Translations under genes and position numbers: made by a program
Source of the DNA: Bolinopsis microptera
Taxonomy: Eukaryota > Ctenophora > Tentaculata > Lobata > Bolinopsidae
DNA length: 64,000 bases
Direction of reading: 5' to 3'
Assembly (NCBI RefSeq): GCF_026151205.1
Contig: NC_087082.1
Span: forward strand, 880,501 to 944,500
In this document: one piece after another, positions 1 through 10,406 of the stretch
How positions within the stretch are numbered: the first letter of the stretch is position 1
Layout: every line of letters starts with the position of its first letter
Notes under the pieces: generated by a model
What the model was told of the DNA's origin: nothing
The model's input: only the letters and a program-made list of their open reading frames with translations
The model's database searches: none

Positions 1-530
1 GGTAAAGATCTTTAGGTCTTTCAACATGTAAATTAAAATCCCCTGCAATCACCGGGGTTCCTGGCTTACCGGACAAATCACACAGGTATTCACTGAATTC
101 TTCCAAGAAGTGGCACTCAGTGTACCTGGCCTTTTTGGTGTAAGGCGGTCTATACACATCAATAAGTCTGATTATCCCACTATTTGTTTCAAGTACAACT
201 TCCATGACTTGGTAAGACTTGTACTTCTTGACTCTACCGTTGCTTTTCAACTTAAGGTTCTTATTGAAAATTATACCTATTCCTCCGCCACTACGATGCT
301 TCCTTGGGTTGGATAAAATACCCCAACCAAAATCTCGTATCTCTTGTAGCTTTGCAGTATCTGCTTCCTTAAGAAAAGTCTCTTGAAGAAAACAGATATC
401 AACCCCCTCATCAGTTAGGTGCTCAAGAACCTCTACTGTCTTGTTCACTAGACGATTAACATTAAACGTGGCTAAGACTAGTTTATCCCAAGCTCTCTTT
501 GTCGAATCTTTGCCCACTGGAGATAAGAGT
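1..530 (-). CDS. LINE ORF2, N-terminal APE endonuclease domain (partial)
   Basis: The reverse complement encodes the start of a non-LTR retrotransposon ORF2. Motifs seen in order are an N-terminal ATFNVNRL segment, FLQETFL (Mg-binding Glu region), GGGIGIIFN, VYRPPYT and GDFNLH, which together are the apurinic/apyrimidinic-like endonuclease fold that nicks target DNA for target-primed reverse transcription. The frame leaves the window at base 1, so reverse transcriptase is not visible. The frame overlaps the end of ORF1 by about 50 bases in the -1 frame and has no ATG between its upstream stop and the endonuclease, so translation would need frameshifting, reinitiation or a non-AUG start. No stop interrupts the visible part. 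Confidence 0.88.
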
Positions 531-1695
531 TTTTTGATGTTTCACATCCGCTCGTTCTGGCCATGATATAACTCTGCTCTCTCACATAAGATGGGCATAA
601 TCTGTCAGCTGCAGAATGTGTCTTGCATTTATCTTTGACATTCTTGTCTTTACTGTTGCTGCAGTTCGTACACTTGATACTAGATCTTCGGCCCGCCGTT
701 TTCTTCTCACAATCTTTCGATTTGTGGGCACCTGCACAGTAGAAGCACACTGGGTCGGCATTATACTTCTTACACTTACAGTAATCACTGCCACTCATGT
801 GTCCGAAGCTCTGACAGTCAAAGCACTGGATTACATGATACCTATCCTTAACTTTATACTGTCCAAGATCAGCGTGTACAAAGTCACCTGACTCCCTTAT
901 AGACTGCCTGATTTTCACTGACACTTGTAGGCATGCCCAGGTCTTGTTTTTCTCCAGGAAAATAACCTTGAAAGTGTTGTTCTCATCTTCAACTAAACTC
1001 TTAATGGAACTGTTCTTATCAAGGATGCTCTGGCGCAATTCTTCGGATGACTCAAAATCTCCCTTGAGATCATACATAGTAAGCTTAGGTTCAAGCATTG
1101 TCACGGTGTGGGATTTTGCAGACACTTTGTAGTCCACACTAAGAGCATCTTTAGCTTTCTCCATAAGTTCCTTGTTCTTGAATATTAACCTTGCTGTGCC
1201 TTCTTTGACACCTGAGACCCCTTTAATAGGGATGCTGGGCAGTATTGATGCGACATGTTTCTTCACCTTTGAGGACCAGAGTTCTTCTGTTATCTTATCT
1301 GCCTCATTCTGCCCTTCCAGAGTTAAAGTATGAGTCTCACTGGGTCCGAGATTGGTCTTAATCTCAGGTATAATATCTGGACCACCTTTATTGTGCTCAA
1401 TGAGAATTTGTCTAAATTGTGCTAGCTCCTTTCTCACTATATCTAGTGCCTCGGTAGCTGTCCCTTCCTGTGGTGCAGGTGTGTCTAGTTTAGACTTGGT
1501 CTTCAGTAGTGACAGGGCCCTCTTACTGAAACTGTATAGTTCCTTTATAACTTCAAACATATCCGGCTTGCTATTCCCTGTGGGTAAGTCTAAAGAATCT
1601 GCAATTATAGTATCCAACTTCTTCTTACCTTTTAAACTGTCGTTTAACGTTTCTAACTCCTTTTCCATCTTGTCATAGACATCAGTGATAACCAT
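478..1695 (-). CDS. LINE ORF1, gag-like protein with zinc knuckles
   Basis: An uninterrupted 405-codon frame starting at ATG 1693-1695 (minus strand) and ending in TAG at 478-480. The first ~200 residues are charged and helix-prone; an RRM-like middle region is possible but not proven. The C-terminal third has cysteine clusters CFDCQSFGHM, CFYCAGAHKSKDC and CTNCSNS, resembling the CCHC zinc knuckles of ORF1 proteins in Jockey/CR1/I-type LINEs, which bind element RNA. It lies directly upstream of, and overlaps, the endonuclease frame. The intact frame suggests a recent insertion. The 5' end of the element must lie soon after 1695 on the plus-strand map, immediately before the first GPCR exons. 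Confidence 0.85.
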   Translation of the reverse strand: MVITDVYDKMEKELETLNDSLKGKKKLDTIIADSLDLPTGNSKPDMFEVIKELYSFSKRALSLLKTKSKLDTPAPQEGTATEALDIVRKELAQFRQILIEHNKGGPDIIPEIKTNLGPSETHTLTLEGQNEADKITEELWSSKVKKHVASILPSIPIKGVSGVKEGTARLIFKNKELMEKAKDALSVDYKVSAKSHTVTMLEPKLTMYDLKGDFESSEELRQSILDKNSSIKSLVEDENNTFKVIFLEKNKTWACLQVSVKIRQSIRESGDFVHADLGQYKVKDRYHVIQCFDCQSFGHMSGSDYCKCKKYNADPVCFYCAGAHKSKDCEKKTAGRRSSIKCTNCSNSKDKNVKDKCKTHSAADRLCPSYVREQSYIMARTSGCETSKNSYLQWAKIRQRELGIN

Positions 1696-2057
1696 TGCTG
1701 TAAAGGATTTGAGACCTCTCTACTTTAACTCAAACCAAATAAATATAGTGGTAAGTGCTGAAAAGTACTTGATAAACCCACTAAAAGCTGTTGGTCGTCG
1801 TTTAAAACGCAGTAAAAACCTCAAATTATTTGTTATATAGTAGTGTTGAAAGTATTAAAAAATAGTAGTGTTGAAAGTATTAAAATGCTTACAATACTTA
1901 CAATACTGACCATATAATGCTTACAATACTTACAATACTGACCATATAATGCTTACAATACTTACTATACTGACCATATACTGACCATATAGATAAATAT
2001 AATACACACACAAACAAGTTTGATTTAAGAGATTTTACACATTCAATTCACTTTCAG
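1696..2057. repeat. LINE 5' flank and ~38-bp tandem repeat
   Basis: No gene. Bases 1884-1990 hold three imperfect tandem copies of a unit containing TGCTTACAATACTTACAA and CTGACCATATA. The preceding segment with TAGTAGTGTTGAAAGTATT is itself duplicated at ~1840-1880 and recurs once more near 12460, so it belongs to a dispersed repeat. Confidence 0.75.
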
Positions 2058-3535
2058 AAATATTTCATGTTCAATCTGGCAATTAGTGATTGTCTCATAG
2101 CGATTGTTGGAATGTTTAGAGGGCTTGGAATCATAGACCCTAGTTTTGTTGGGTTCGTGGGTGGAAACGAAAATGGATGGTGTTCAGCTTACCTCCTATT
2201 CATGATGCTTGTAAGGTAGGGGCAACACATTTTAATTGATGTTAATTTTAATATTATAAAGTCCACAGTAGAACTGAGTAACTCTGAACACTACAAAATA
2301 CTCAGACTTAAAAGCTCACTCCATAGCGATAATGGCTTCAATAACATTAATGTATCTGTTTCACTCGATTATTTTTTATTTATTATGTTGCCTCAATTAT
2401 TATCAAAATAAAATCAACTTCCCATCAGTTATTCGAACTGTCCTTGCATGGTAGCTCTGACAATTGACCGTGTGGTGGCCATTGTGCGACCCTTCATGCA
2501 CAGAACTCTTTTCACGAAGTGGGTTTGTATAGGAATCTGTGTAGCCGTGTGGTTACCTCAGGTCCTCTTTTACTGCTGGTTTATGGTGACGATGTTCACA
2601 AACGAGGAAACTGTAAGCGTACGTATTAATTAATTATCTTGTTTTACCATATCTGATTTGGTGATGGCCAGTTGCCAAGAATGTTCAGAGCATATTTTTT
2701 CTGGCTATTTGAACCAGCAGATTGGTCGCATATACAAAATTATCAGTAATTTATCAGAAATATCACAACAATGCGATTCATAAATAATGTTCCGAATATT
2801 AAAATATAATCTTATTGGATTTGAAATCATATTCGCATTTCACATAAGTATTGTACAATATTTCAGATGGAGTACTATCCCAACTATCATCGGTGCCAGA
2901 ATTCCTACAAAAATCCATGGCTTCGAACAGCTAGATTTGTTACTCTCGTGTGGCTACCTTTCTCACTCATCATACTCATGTACTCCATCATCATCTACAA
3001 GTAAGTAGTTTGTCAACTTATAAGTGGTAAAATACAAAAAAATATTCGATGGAAAAAATGTATGATTCAATAAATGAGCGAATAGACAAGCCTATAACAT
3101 TTCAGAGTGATAAGATCTGGAAAGACTTCCATACGTTTGCTGGCTATATCCTCTGTGATCATCGTTTCTGGGTTCATTTGCTGGTTCCCTTCCATCATCT
3201 CCTCCATCTTTTCCATCCCGATGAATTACAAAGTGGCCCAAGTCTTGACTGTCTCTCTTTTCTACATGAGTAGCTCTACAGACCCACTCGTGTACGTCCT
3301 ACTCATGCCTGCTGTCAAAGATTACCTGTTTACAAGATTTGTCAAATGTGAGGAGCCGCCAGCCTCTTCGAGCAATTCTTCTATGATTCGTATAAGCACA
3401 GATTCAAGATCCTCCAGGCAGATTTCCAGTATTGCGTTCACGGCCAAGCTCGCAAAAGAGAAGAGAATAGCTTTTCAAAACGACCACAGATCCCGATCTC
3501 AAGACATTATTGCTAAAAGTGGACCAACACCCTAA
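2058..3535 (+). CDS. Class A (rhodopsin-like) GPCR, copy 1, 5' end missing
   Basis: Four exons: 2058-2215 (TM2 to TM3), 2429-2618 (TM3 end to TM4), 2867-3000 (extracellular loop 2, TM5) and 3106-3535 (TM6, TM7, tail). All introns have GT/AG ends and phases that join the reading frame. Visible hallmarks are NLAISD in TM2 with the conserved Asp, a Trp-Cys before TM3, DRVVAI in place of DRY, a loop-2 Cys in YHRCQNS, ICWFPS in TM6 (CWxP) and DPLVYV in place of NPxxY. Exon lengths equal those of copy 2 at 6885-9394. No TM1 exon or start is present between this gene and the LINE ending near 1700, so the gene is probably displaced or broken. Ligand unknown. Confidence 0.88.
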
Positions 3536-3735
3536 TGACCGGACGGCGGACCCTAGTGACTATGTAGACATGTAGCTGGATGTGCTGGAACCTAAGGTGA
3601 CTAGTGACTACGCATTTATCGATCCATTGACAACTCGTGAAGAAGTCACACCTTCTAACACCACCACCGATGCAGCGCCTGTCTCAACTGCAATCTCAGC
3701 TGAAAGACATGACATTCAGGCTCTCATAGGTTGAA
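3536..3735 (+). pseudogene. Possible frame-lost tail of GPCR copy 1
   Basis: After the TAA at 3533-3535 a different frame is open for about 50 codons from ~3579 to TGA near 3734, rich in Ser/Thr/Asp/Glu (contains EEVTPSNTTTDAAP). It looks like receptor C-terminal tail that fell out of frame, with one TAG just upstream. It could equally be 3' UTR. Confidence 0.35.
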
Positions 3736-4880
3736 GCCAGATTAAACCTATGCAGGGTGGGTTAATAAGCAATTGGGTATCTGGAAATAGTACCATCTGT
3801 ATTCTGTAGGACATCAACTGAAAAAATAAATAGAAATAGTTTCGAAGTTGTAATGTATTTCACTGCTATAAAGCAGGCAAGCACCTGACCAGGGGTGTGT
3901 TTAATGTTTATTGAAATCTTATTCTATTGATGGAATTTAACAAATCTATCTATAATTAATCTGCCATGCTATTGATTGCTGTGACTTTTATCTACTTTAG
4001 GATTTGAAAGATTAGAGATTTGAAACATTTATGATTTCACTCAAAGATAAACCAACTTTTATTTGTAGCCAAGGGTGCAACCGAAGAAACCACTTTTGAT
4101 ATAGCTTATCTTACATCTTACTTTGTAGCCAAACCAACTTAAGATATTACAACCAAATATCTATTGATCTATATTATATTTTAAACTTGGTGAAATCTCC
4201 CTGGCAACGGCTAAAAGCACTAAAAATTTACTAAAAAGTTACCATTCGCATGATTCGGCTCGCATGCAAAATGCAAATGGAGTTGAAAAATGAAAACTCG
4301 CGATTTTTAGCAAGGTTGTAGAAACAGGATATGCAGCTTTTATACTTATACTTATAACTATTTTAAATTTCGATTTAGGCTTTAGATTTTTTTGTAATTG
4401 ACTGTTTTAAATATAAATAACTTTGGTTGTGATCGATGTTTTTGGCGCAGTAAAAGTATCGTTTAAAGAAAACTTTACACTTTTTCGTCATCGTCAAATA
4501 AAAAGCCATACTTTCTACAATACGACTAGAAGAGCTTCAATTCTGATATCACCGCTATACTCTATAAGTATAGTGTAAAAGTATTGTCTTTTGTAATGCT
4601 CCCTGTCATTGCCACCCACAAGTTTGAGATATATCCAGGTTTCAAAAGTAACAGCGCGGATCTGACAAAACAATAGACGACGCTTTGATTCAGTTTTCAT
4701 ACAATAAAGTGAAGGCTTGAGTTATTGTTAATATACTCCAACTTGAAATATTCAATTAGCATTTTGTTCGCATATTAAGATTTAATGAAACCGAGTCGTA
4801 TCTTGGAGTTGGAAATATGGTAAAATTGATTCTAAGCACAAATCAAATTTAAAAAATTCTAGTACCATTCTTCTTTGGGA
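3736..4880. other. Intergenic, no feature recognised
   Basis: AT-rich sequence with scattered stops in all frames. I see no coding segment, RNA gene or repeat here. Confidence 0.6.
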
Positions 4881-5600
4881 TGAATTTTAGGTGAACGTTA
4901 AACATTAAACGGTAAAACGAATCAGTCATTTGCCTTTTGATATCAGCTTTGGAAACGCACAGATTATTAACGCATTGTGCGAGGTCTCAAGTTATTGTTC
5001 ATCATTGTTGTTTATTTTGACATGTTGGACAAAGAAGACAAAGAAGACAAAGAAGACAAAGAAGACAAAGAAGACAAAGAAGACAAAGAACGCCTAAATA
5101 GATTAGTACTTTCATGAATGGCGCTCCTTTGTTTAGAGAAATTGGCTTAGTTGTAACTTGTAGTGCACGTACAGCTAGAACGTTCACTAAAAACTCATCT
5201 CACGTTCTGAACGTTATGGATAAATTATACTAGCAGTGTTCAGTAGGATTCACGTACTCTAGTTCGACACACATTATAGTTCGACAAATTAAATTCGCCA
5301 GATATCAGATATATATCTGATATATATATCTGATATATATATCTGATATATATATATATCAAGTACCATTAAACGAATCAGTCATTTGCCTTTTGATATC
5401 AGCTTTGGAAACGCACAGATTATTAACGCATTGTACGAGGGCCTATTGTTCATCATTGTTGTTCACAAATTTAGTTTTATCTACTTGGAGACATGTGGGA
5501 CGAAGAAGACAAAGAACAACTAAATGGATCAGTACTTTCATGAATATTTAAGGCGCCCCTTTGTTTAGAGAAATTGGTTTGATGCAATAAAACATCAACT
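4880..5600. repeat. Direct duplication with simple repeats
   Basis: The segment starting AAACGAATCAGTCATTTGCC near 4916 recurs near 5370, and the segment containing CTTTGTTTAGAGAAATTGG at ~5130 recurs at ~5560, giving two imperfect copies of a ~250-450 bp unit. Between them are a 9-bp microsatellite of GACAAAGAA (5036-5096, about 6 copies) and an AT-rich array of ATATCTGATAT (5300-5361). Confidence 0.8.
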
Positions 5601-5628
5601 TCCCTCCCTGTGACCACGGGCTTTCTAG
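5600..5628 (+). mobile_element. Helitron-like 3' terminus
   Basis: CCACGGGCTTTCTAG followed by T matches the 3' end of the Helitron at 23062-23371 (CTRR end, here CTAG|T). The matching 5' terminus (TCTCTACTATAA type) was not found upstream, so this is a truncated or rearranged copy. Confidence 0.55.
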
Positions 5629-5639
5629 TATATATATAA

Positions 5640-6480
5640 TATGACTTGACTTATGGCAGCTTCGGAGTCCGAGTCTCAATGATGTGTCTCCAAAGCTTTC
5701 TGTCCGCCATAAGCTTCTTAATCTCCCCAGTGTTCTTGAGTCCGGTGTCACTTCTTAGGTTGTTGACGAAAGTGAGCAGTTAGGTAGTCTGCACCGCATT
5801 CTGGTCCCGTGGTTCCCAAAGGAGAAGTTGGTGGGCTGCCCCGCCCTCTAGTCTCGTGGCTAGGTTCCCAAAGGAGAAGTTGGTAGTCTGCCCCGCCCTC
5901 TGGTCCCGTGGCTAGGTTCCCAAAGGAGAAGTTGGTGGGCTGCCCCGCCCTCTGGTCCCGTGGCTAGGTTCCCAAAGGAGAAGTTGGTGGGCTGCCCCGC
6001 CCTCTGGTCCCGTGGCGAGGTTCCCAAAGGAGAAGTTGGTGGGCTGCCAGGTCATCATGTCCCTGAATGTGCCCAGTCAACCTCATTCTTCTGGCCTGTA
6101 TATTCGAGCTCACTCATGGGAGTGATCCAAAGACCTCCTAATTGTTGGTGCGATGTTCTCTCCAGTCCACGTTTAGGGCCATCCGCAGCATTCTACTGTA
6201 ACATCCGTCTATCCTTTTCTTCAGTGATTCTGTTACTGTCCACGTTTCCGTTTCATAGAGGACGATTGATTCAACCGTAGCTTGAAACAGACAGATCTTT
6301 AAATCTCGGCATATAGCCTTAATTTTGTGGCAGGCAGCCCATGCCTTGGCCTTGCATATCCTAAAGTCGTGCTATGTTGTATTTATCCAGGCTCCTAGAA
6401 GTAGGTAGACAAAGTCCTCCACTTTCTCAAAGACATGTCCGGCCTTAGAAGTTATAGGTTTTGAGCCTCCGAGATGGTGT
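5640..6480 (-). pseudogene. LINE reverse transcriptase C-terminal fragment
   Basis: The reverse complement encodes the terminal part of a non-LTR retrotransposon polyprotein: ESIVLYETETWTVTESL, then RIDGCYSRMLRMALNVDWRE, RRMRLTGHIQG, LLLWEPRHGTR, and finally DTGLKNTGEIKKLMADRKLW before a stop near 5660. In-frame stops (after HRTNN) and a tandem expansion in the LLLWEP region show that it is dead. A second fragment of the same terminal domain sits at 62085-62237. Only the C-terminal region is present, as expected for a 5'-truncated insertion. Confidence 0.85.
5790..6050. repeat. 52-bp tandem repeat inside the LINE fragment
   Basis: About five copies of a 52-bp unit containing GGTTCCCAAAGGAGAAGTTG and CTCTGGTCCCGTGGC. 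The unit length is not a multiple of three, so the expansion shifts the frame of the host LINE tail. Copies are almost identical, implying recent expansion. Confidence 0.9.
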
Positions 6481-6589
6481 TTGTTGTGAGAGCAATATAT
6501 ATTTCATTTAATTAGATATTTAAAGGACAACAAAATCTCTTCACATAATGTCACTCATTGCCAGCAGCAAATAATAGACCGTCCTATCA

Positions 6590-6690
6590 TGTTTCTAGCT
6601 TTGTGCGGAATATCATTTATCAGTTATTAGAATATATATATTCGTATGCGAATACGAATATATTTTCCGCACAAAGCATAAAATTCTGCT
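6590..6690. repeat. Short foldback
   Basis: CTTTGTGCGGAATAT near 6600 is matched in inverted orientation by ATATTTTCCGCACAAAGC near 6660-6678, with an AT-rich palindromic centre (TTCGTATGCGAATACGAA). It is probably a small MITE or foldback; no clear target duplication was found. Confidence 0.55.
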
Positions 6691-6723
6691 GTATATGAGT
6701 GGTGATTTCGCTCTGAGAATCAG

Positions 6724-6797
6724 GGTCAGTAGCTCAATAGGTAGAGCAAGGCACGCGAAATGTCGAGGTTCTGGGATCATTCCCCAGTTGTCCCTAG
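6724..6797 (+). tRNA. tRNA-like sequence (pseudogene or SINE head)
   Basis: TAGCTCAATAGGTAGAGC gives a perfect 4-bp D stem and A box. CTGGG/CCCAG forms a T stem, but its loop lacks the canonical TTCRA, and the acceptor stem has a mismatch. It is therefore a degenerate tRNA or tRNA-derived SINE head rather than a functional tRNA. Confidence 0.35.
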
Positions 6798-6884
6798 TTT
6801 TTCAGAATTAATCATCACCTATAGACAACTAGACAGCATGAGAGTAGGCCCTGCCATCTCGAAGTGATAATAAAAGCATTAACG

Positions 6885-9394
6885 ATGAGAACTTCTAATT
6901 ATCGATGTTTCAGAAATGATAATATGTCGAACAAAACAAATTCAGAATTTGTGGTTAAAACAGACGCCTGTATTCGAGGAGACTTTCCAAATATTTGTGC
7001 CTTCCGCCTCATAAATGTAAGTTCGCACGTGGGGCAATGTGATAGTCCCTTAAACTAATAAGATATTCATATATTCTGGGACATGTAAACCACTATATGG
7101 CAATTTGTATCACTGCATAGTGAATAATAGGCACAGTTTACAATTATAAAACACCAGCGCAAAATATTTCCAGTGCAGAATTTTCCAATGATTGCGTTAA
7201 TTTCGTGTCACATATACTTTATCGGACTTTCTTTGGTCAGACATTACGTGAGCGCTAGAACCTATATGGCTCAGCGTTCACGCAAACTCCGCCAAAATAC
7301 GGTCCGGTAAGGTCCGATAACAAAGCTTGATGATTTTCCTATTTCAGGGAGGGACCCTGGCGTTGGTTAGTTTCTGCGGCATCTTGCTGAATGTCATCGT
7401 CATGTTTGTCATAATCGGACAAAAGGTTCACCTGAGTAACCAGGTGATTCTACTGTTTAATTATTTTATATATCCACAGACTCAATAATCTAACGAAAGG
7501 CTTTTAGCCGGCGTGCGTAAAAAGCAATATGAACGTGTAGCAATATACCAACCACTACCAGATAGTGCAATAACGGCCAGGTAGCACATAATTATTTTAT
7601 ATATCGAAAGGCTTTTGGCCGGGGTGCATAAAAGCAACGTGTAGCAATACCGACCAGATAGTGCAATAATGCATACAGTATAAGTGGGGGGGGGGGGGGG
7701 TTCACTACACTGTATAAGTGTATCATAATACAAACAAGATTGATTTGAGAGAATTTTTATGATCAATTCACTTTCAGAAATATTTCATGTTCAATCTGGC
7801 TATTAGCAATAGTCTCATAGCGATTGTTGGCATGTTCAGAGGACTGGGAATCATAGACCCTAGTTTTGTTGGGTTCGTTGGTGGAGAAGAAAATGGATGG
7901 TGTTCAGCTTACCTACTATTCATGATGCTTGTAAGGTAGGGGCAACACATTTTAATTGATGTAAATTTTAATACTATAAAGTCCACAGTAGAACTGAGTA
8001 ACTCTGAACTCCACAAAATACCCAGACTTAAAAGCTCACTTCATAGCGATAATGGCTTCAATAACGTTAATATATCTGTTTCACTCGATTATTTTTTAGG
8101 GGTCGTTCACATGTTATGTAATCAGCCGATAGGGAGGGGTTTCCGAATGATTACGCTAGTGTAATTTTGACACGATCGCTATGTGTAAAACTGATTACGG
8201 AGGAAGAAAGGGGGGTTACAAATTTACCAAAAAAGTGATTACGTAATAATATGTGAAGTGTGAAAGACCCCTTACAATATGTTCGCGAAATTAATATCAA
8301 TATTAAATTAGCTTCCCTAAATTAATTATCAATCAGCTATTCGAACTGTCCTTGCATGGTAGCTCTGACATTTGACCGTGTGGTGGCTATCTCACGACCC
8401 TTCATGCACAGAACTCTTTTCACGAAGTGGGTTTGTATAGGAATCTGTGTAGCCGTGTGGTTACCTCAGGTTTTCTTTTACTGCTGGTTTATGGTGACTA
8501 TGTTCACAAACGAGGAAATTGTTAGCGTAAGTATTAAATAATTATCTTGTTTTACCATATTACCTGATTGGGAGATGGCCAGCATATTGTTGGTTATTTA
8601 AAGTGCTTGTTGTTTATCTAAACTAGCAGATAAGCTGTAAGCGTATAACGTTAGATTTGGGGGTTTGAGATGAGTATACTATATTGTACAATATTTCAGA
8701 TGGAGTACTACCCCAACTATCATCGGTGCCAGAATTCCTACAAAAATCCATGGCTTCGAACAGCTAGATTTTTTACTCTCGTGTGGCTACCTTTCTCACT
8801 CATCATACTCATGTACTCCATCATCATCTACAAGTAAATATTTAATTAAGTTAATTAATTATGTTTAATCAAATTTTTGATTAATTTAAGAATGAAGAGT
8901 CACATAGACTAAGTCTTAACACTAAGTGCATATATTTTTATATCATAAACTCATAAATATGTAAACCAATCAGATAGACAAGTTTATGACATTCCAGGGT
9001 GATAAGATCTGGAGCGAAGACACGACGTTTGCTGGCTATTTCCACTGTCATTATAATCTCTGGGATCATTTGCTGGTTCCCTTCCATCATCTCCTCCATC
9101 TTTTCCATCCCGATGAACTACAAAGTGGCCCAAGTCTTGACTGTCTCTCTTTTCTACATGAGTAGCTCTACAGACCCACTCGTGTACGTCCTACTCATGC
9201 CTGCTGTTAAAAGGTATCTGATTACAAGATTTGTCAAATGTGAGGAGCCTCCAGCCTGTTCTAGCAACTCAGGTCGGTCAAGTCAGACTAGCACTGCTAG
9301 CACTAGGGGGTGCAGTGTTGTAACTACTCCACACGCTCGGATCAGCACCGTACAACCCAGAAGTAGTAGGGTTTCAACGGTTTCCCGAAAATGA
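6885..9394 (+). CDS. Class A (rhodopsin-like) GPCR, copy 2, apparently complete
   Basis: Six exons: 6885-7016 (extracellular N-terminus; in-frame ATGs at 6885 and 6924; sequons NMS and NKT), 7348-7443 (TM1, GILLNVIVM), 7778-7935 (TM2-3), 8337-8526 (TM3-4), 8700-8833 (loop 2, TM5), 8998-9394 (TM6-7, tail, TGA). All junctions have GT/AG ends and compatible phases. It carries a pre-TM3 Cys, DRVVAI, loop-2 RCQNS, CWFP in TM6 and DPLVYV in TM7. The conserved TM2 Asp of copy 1 is Asn here (NLAISNS), which would affect the sodium site and coupling. The tail diverges from copy 1 after VKCEEPPA and is Ser/Thr rich. It is a plasma-membrane receptor; ligand not predictable. Confidence 0.92.
7219..7320. 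mobile_element. Short MITE in intron 1 of GPCR copy 2
   Basis: Begins TTATCGGACTTTCTTTGG and ends GGTCCGATAA, with internal inverted GCGCT/AGCGTTCACG segments. Its ends resemble the pogo-like element at 62852-63740 (CCTTATCGGACCTTATTTGG), so it is probably an internally deleted relative. Confidence 0.65.
7444..7777. repeat. GPCR intron with duplicated segment and poly-G
   Basis: A unit containing CGAAAGGCTTTT, GCAATA and AGTGCAATAA occurs twice (about 7490-7575 and 7600-7675), followed by a run of about 15 G near 7686-7701. No coding sequence was found. Confidence 0.6.
8099..8271. mobile_element. PIF/Harbinger-type MITE in GPCR copy 2 intron
   Basis: Terminal inverted repeats begin GGGGTCGTTCACA and end TGTGAAAGACCCC with flanking TTA target duplications (8096-8098 and 8272-8274). 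The equivalent intron of copy 1 (after 2215) lacks it. A 3-bp TWA target and GGG-starting ends fit PIF/Harbinger. 173 bp, non-coding. Confidence 0.82.
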
Positions 9395-9454
9395 GGACAC
9401 TAGACCGATGTATAGTCCATGAAAGGACTGCACTACTCCAGATATACTCCCAAA

Positions 9455-10406
9455 CCACACCACTGTGTGCATGTGTAAACTTGGAACTTTATCTGAACTC
9501 AAACCACAGTGACCGTATGAGCCTTGTGTATACTTGGAACTTTTTCTGAACTCAAACCACAGTGGTTATCTTAGCCTTGTGCAAACTTTGAACTTTATCT
9601 TAACTCAAACCACAGTGGCTATCTTAGCCTTGTGTAAACTTAGAACATTATCTGAACTCAAACCACAGTGACCGTATGAGCCTTGTGTATACTTAGAACT
9701 TTATCTGAACTCAAACCACAGTGGATCTCTGAGCCTTGTGTATACTTGGAACTTTTTCTGAACTCAAACCACAGTGGTTATCTTAGCCTTGTGCAAACTT
9801 TGAACTTTATCTGAACTCAAACCACAGTGGCTATCTTAGCCTTGTGTAAACTTAGAACTTTATCTGAAATCAAACCACAGTGGATCTCTGAGCCTTGTGT
9901 ATACTTGGAACTTTATCCGAACTCAAACCACAGTGGCTATCTTAGCCTTGTGCAAGCTTGGGATTTTATCTGAACTCAAACCACAGTGACCGTCTGAGCC
10001 TTGTGCAAACTTGGGATTTTATCTAAACTCAAACCAAAGTGGCTATCTTAGCCTTGTGCAAACTTGGAACTTTATCTGAAGTCAAACCACAGTGACCGTC
10101 TGAGCCTTGTGCAAACTTGGGATTTTATCTGAAGTCAAACCACAGTGACCGTCTGAGCCTTGTGCAAACTTGGAACTTTATCTAAACTCAAACCACAGTG
10201 GCTATCTTAGCCTTGTGCAAACTTGGAACTTTATCTAAACTCAAACCACAGTGGCTATCTTAGCCTTGTGCAAACTTGGGATTTTATCTGAACTCAAACC
10301 ACAGTGACCGTCTGACCCTTGTGCAAACTTGGGATTGTATCTAAACTCAAACCAAAGTGGCTATCTTAGGCTTGTGCAAACTTGGAACTTTATCTGAACT
10401 CATACC
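9455..10406. repeat. 53-bp minisatellite downstream of GPCR copy 2
   Basis: About 18 copies of a ~53-bp unit built on AACTCAAACCACAGTG, AGCCTTGTG and CTTGGAACTTTATCTG. Two alternating variants (GTGACCGT-TGAGCC and GTGGCTATCTTAGCC) suggest higher-order turnover. It begins about 60 bases after the receptor stop codon, so it may lie in the 3' UTR. Confidence 0.95.

Noticed and set aside
616-1678. Plus-strand open frames at 616, 944 and 1352
   Set aside because: Antisense shadows of the LINE ORF1 zinc-knuckle protein.
5002-5187. Minus-strand Leu-Leu-Cys repeat frame
   Set aside because: Translation of the GACAAAGAA microsatellite; no flanking coding signal.
6724-6797. Functional tRNA gene
   Set aside because: D stem and T stem form, but the T loop lacks the conserved TTCRA and the acceptor stem is imperfect.
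9455-10406. CRISPR-like appearance of regularly spaced repeats
   Set aside because: Units are contiguous with no unique spacers and the context is a eukaryotic genome; it is a minisatellite.
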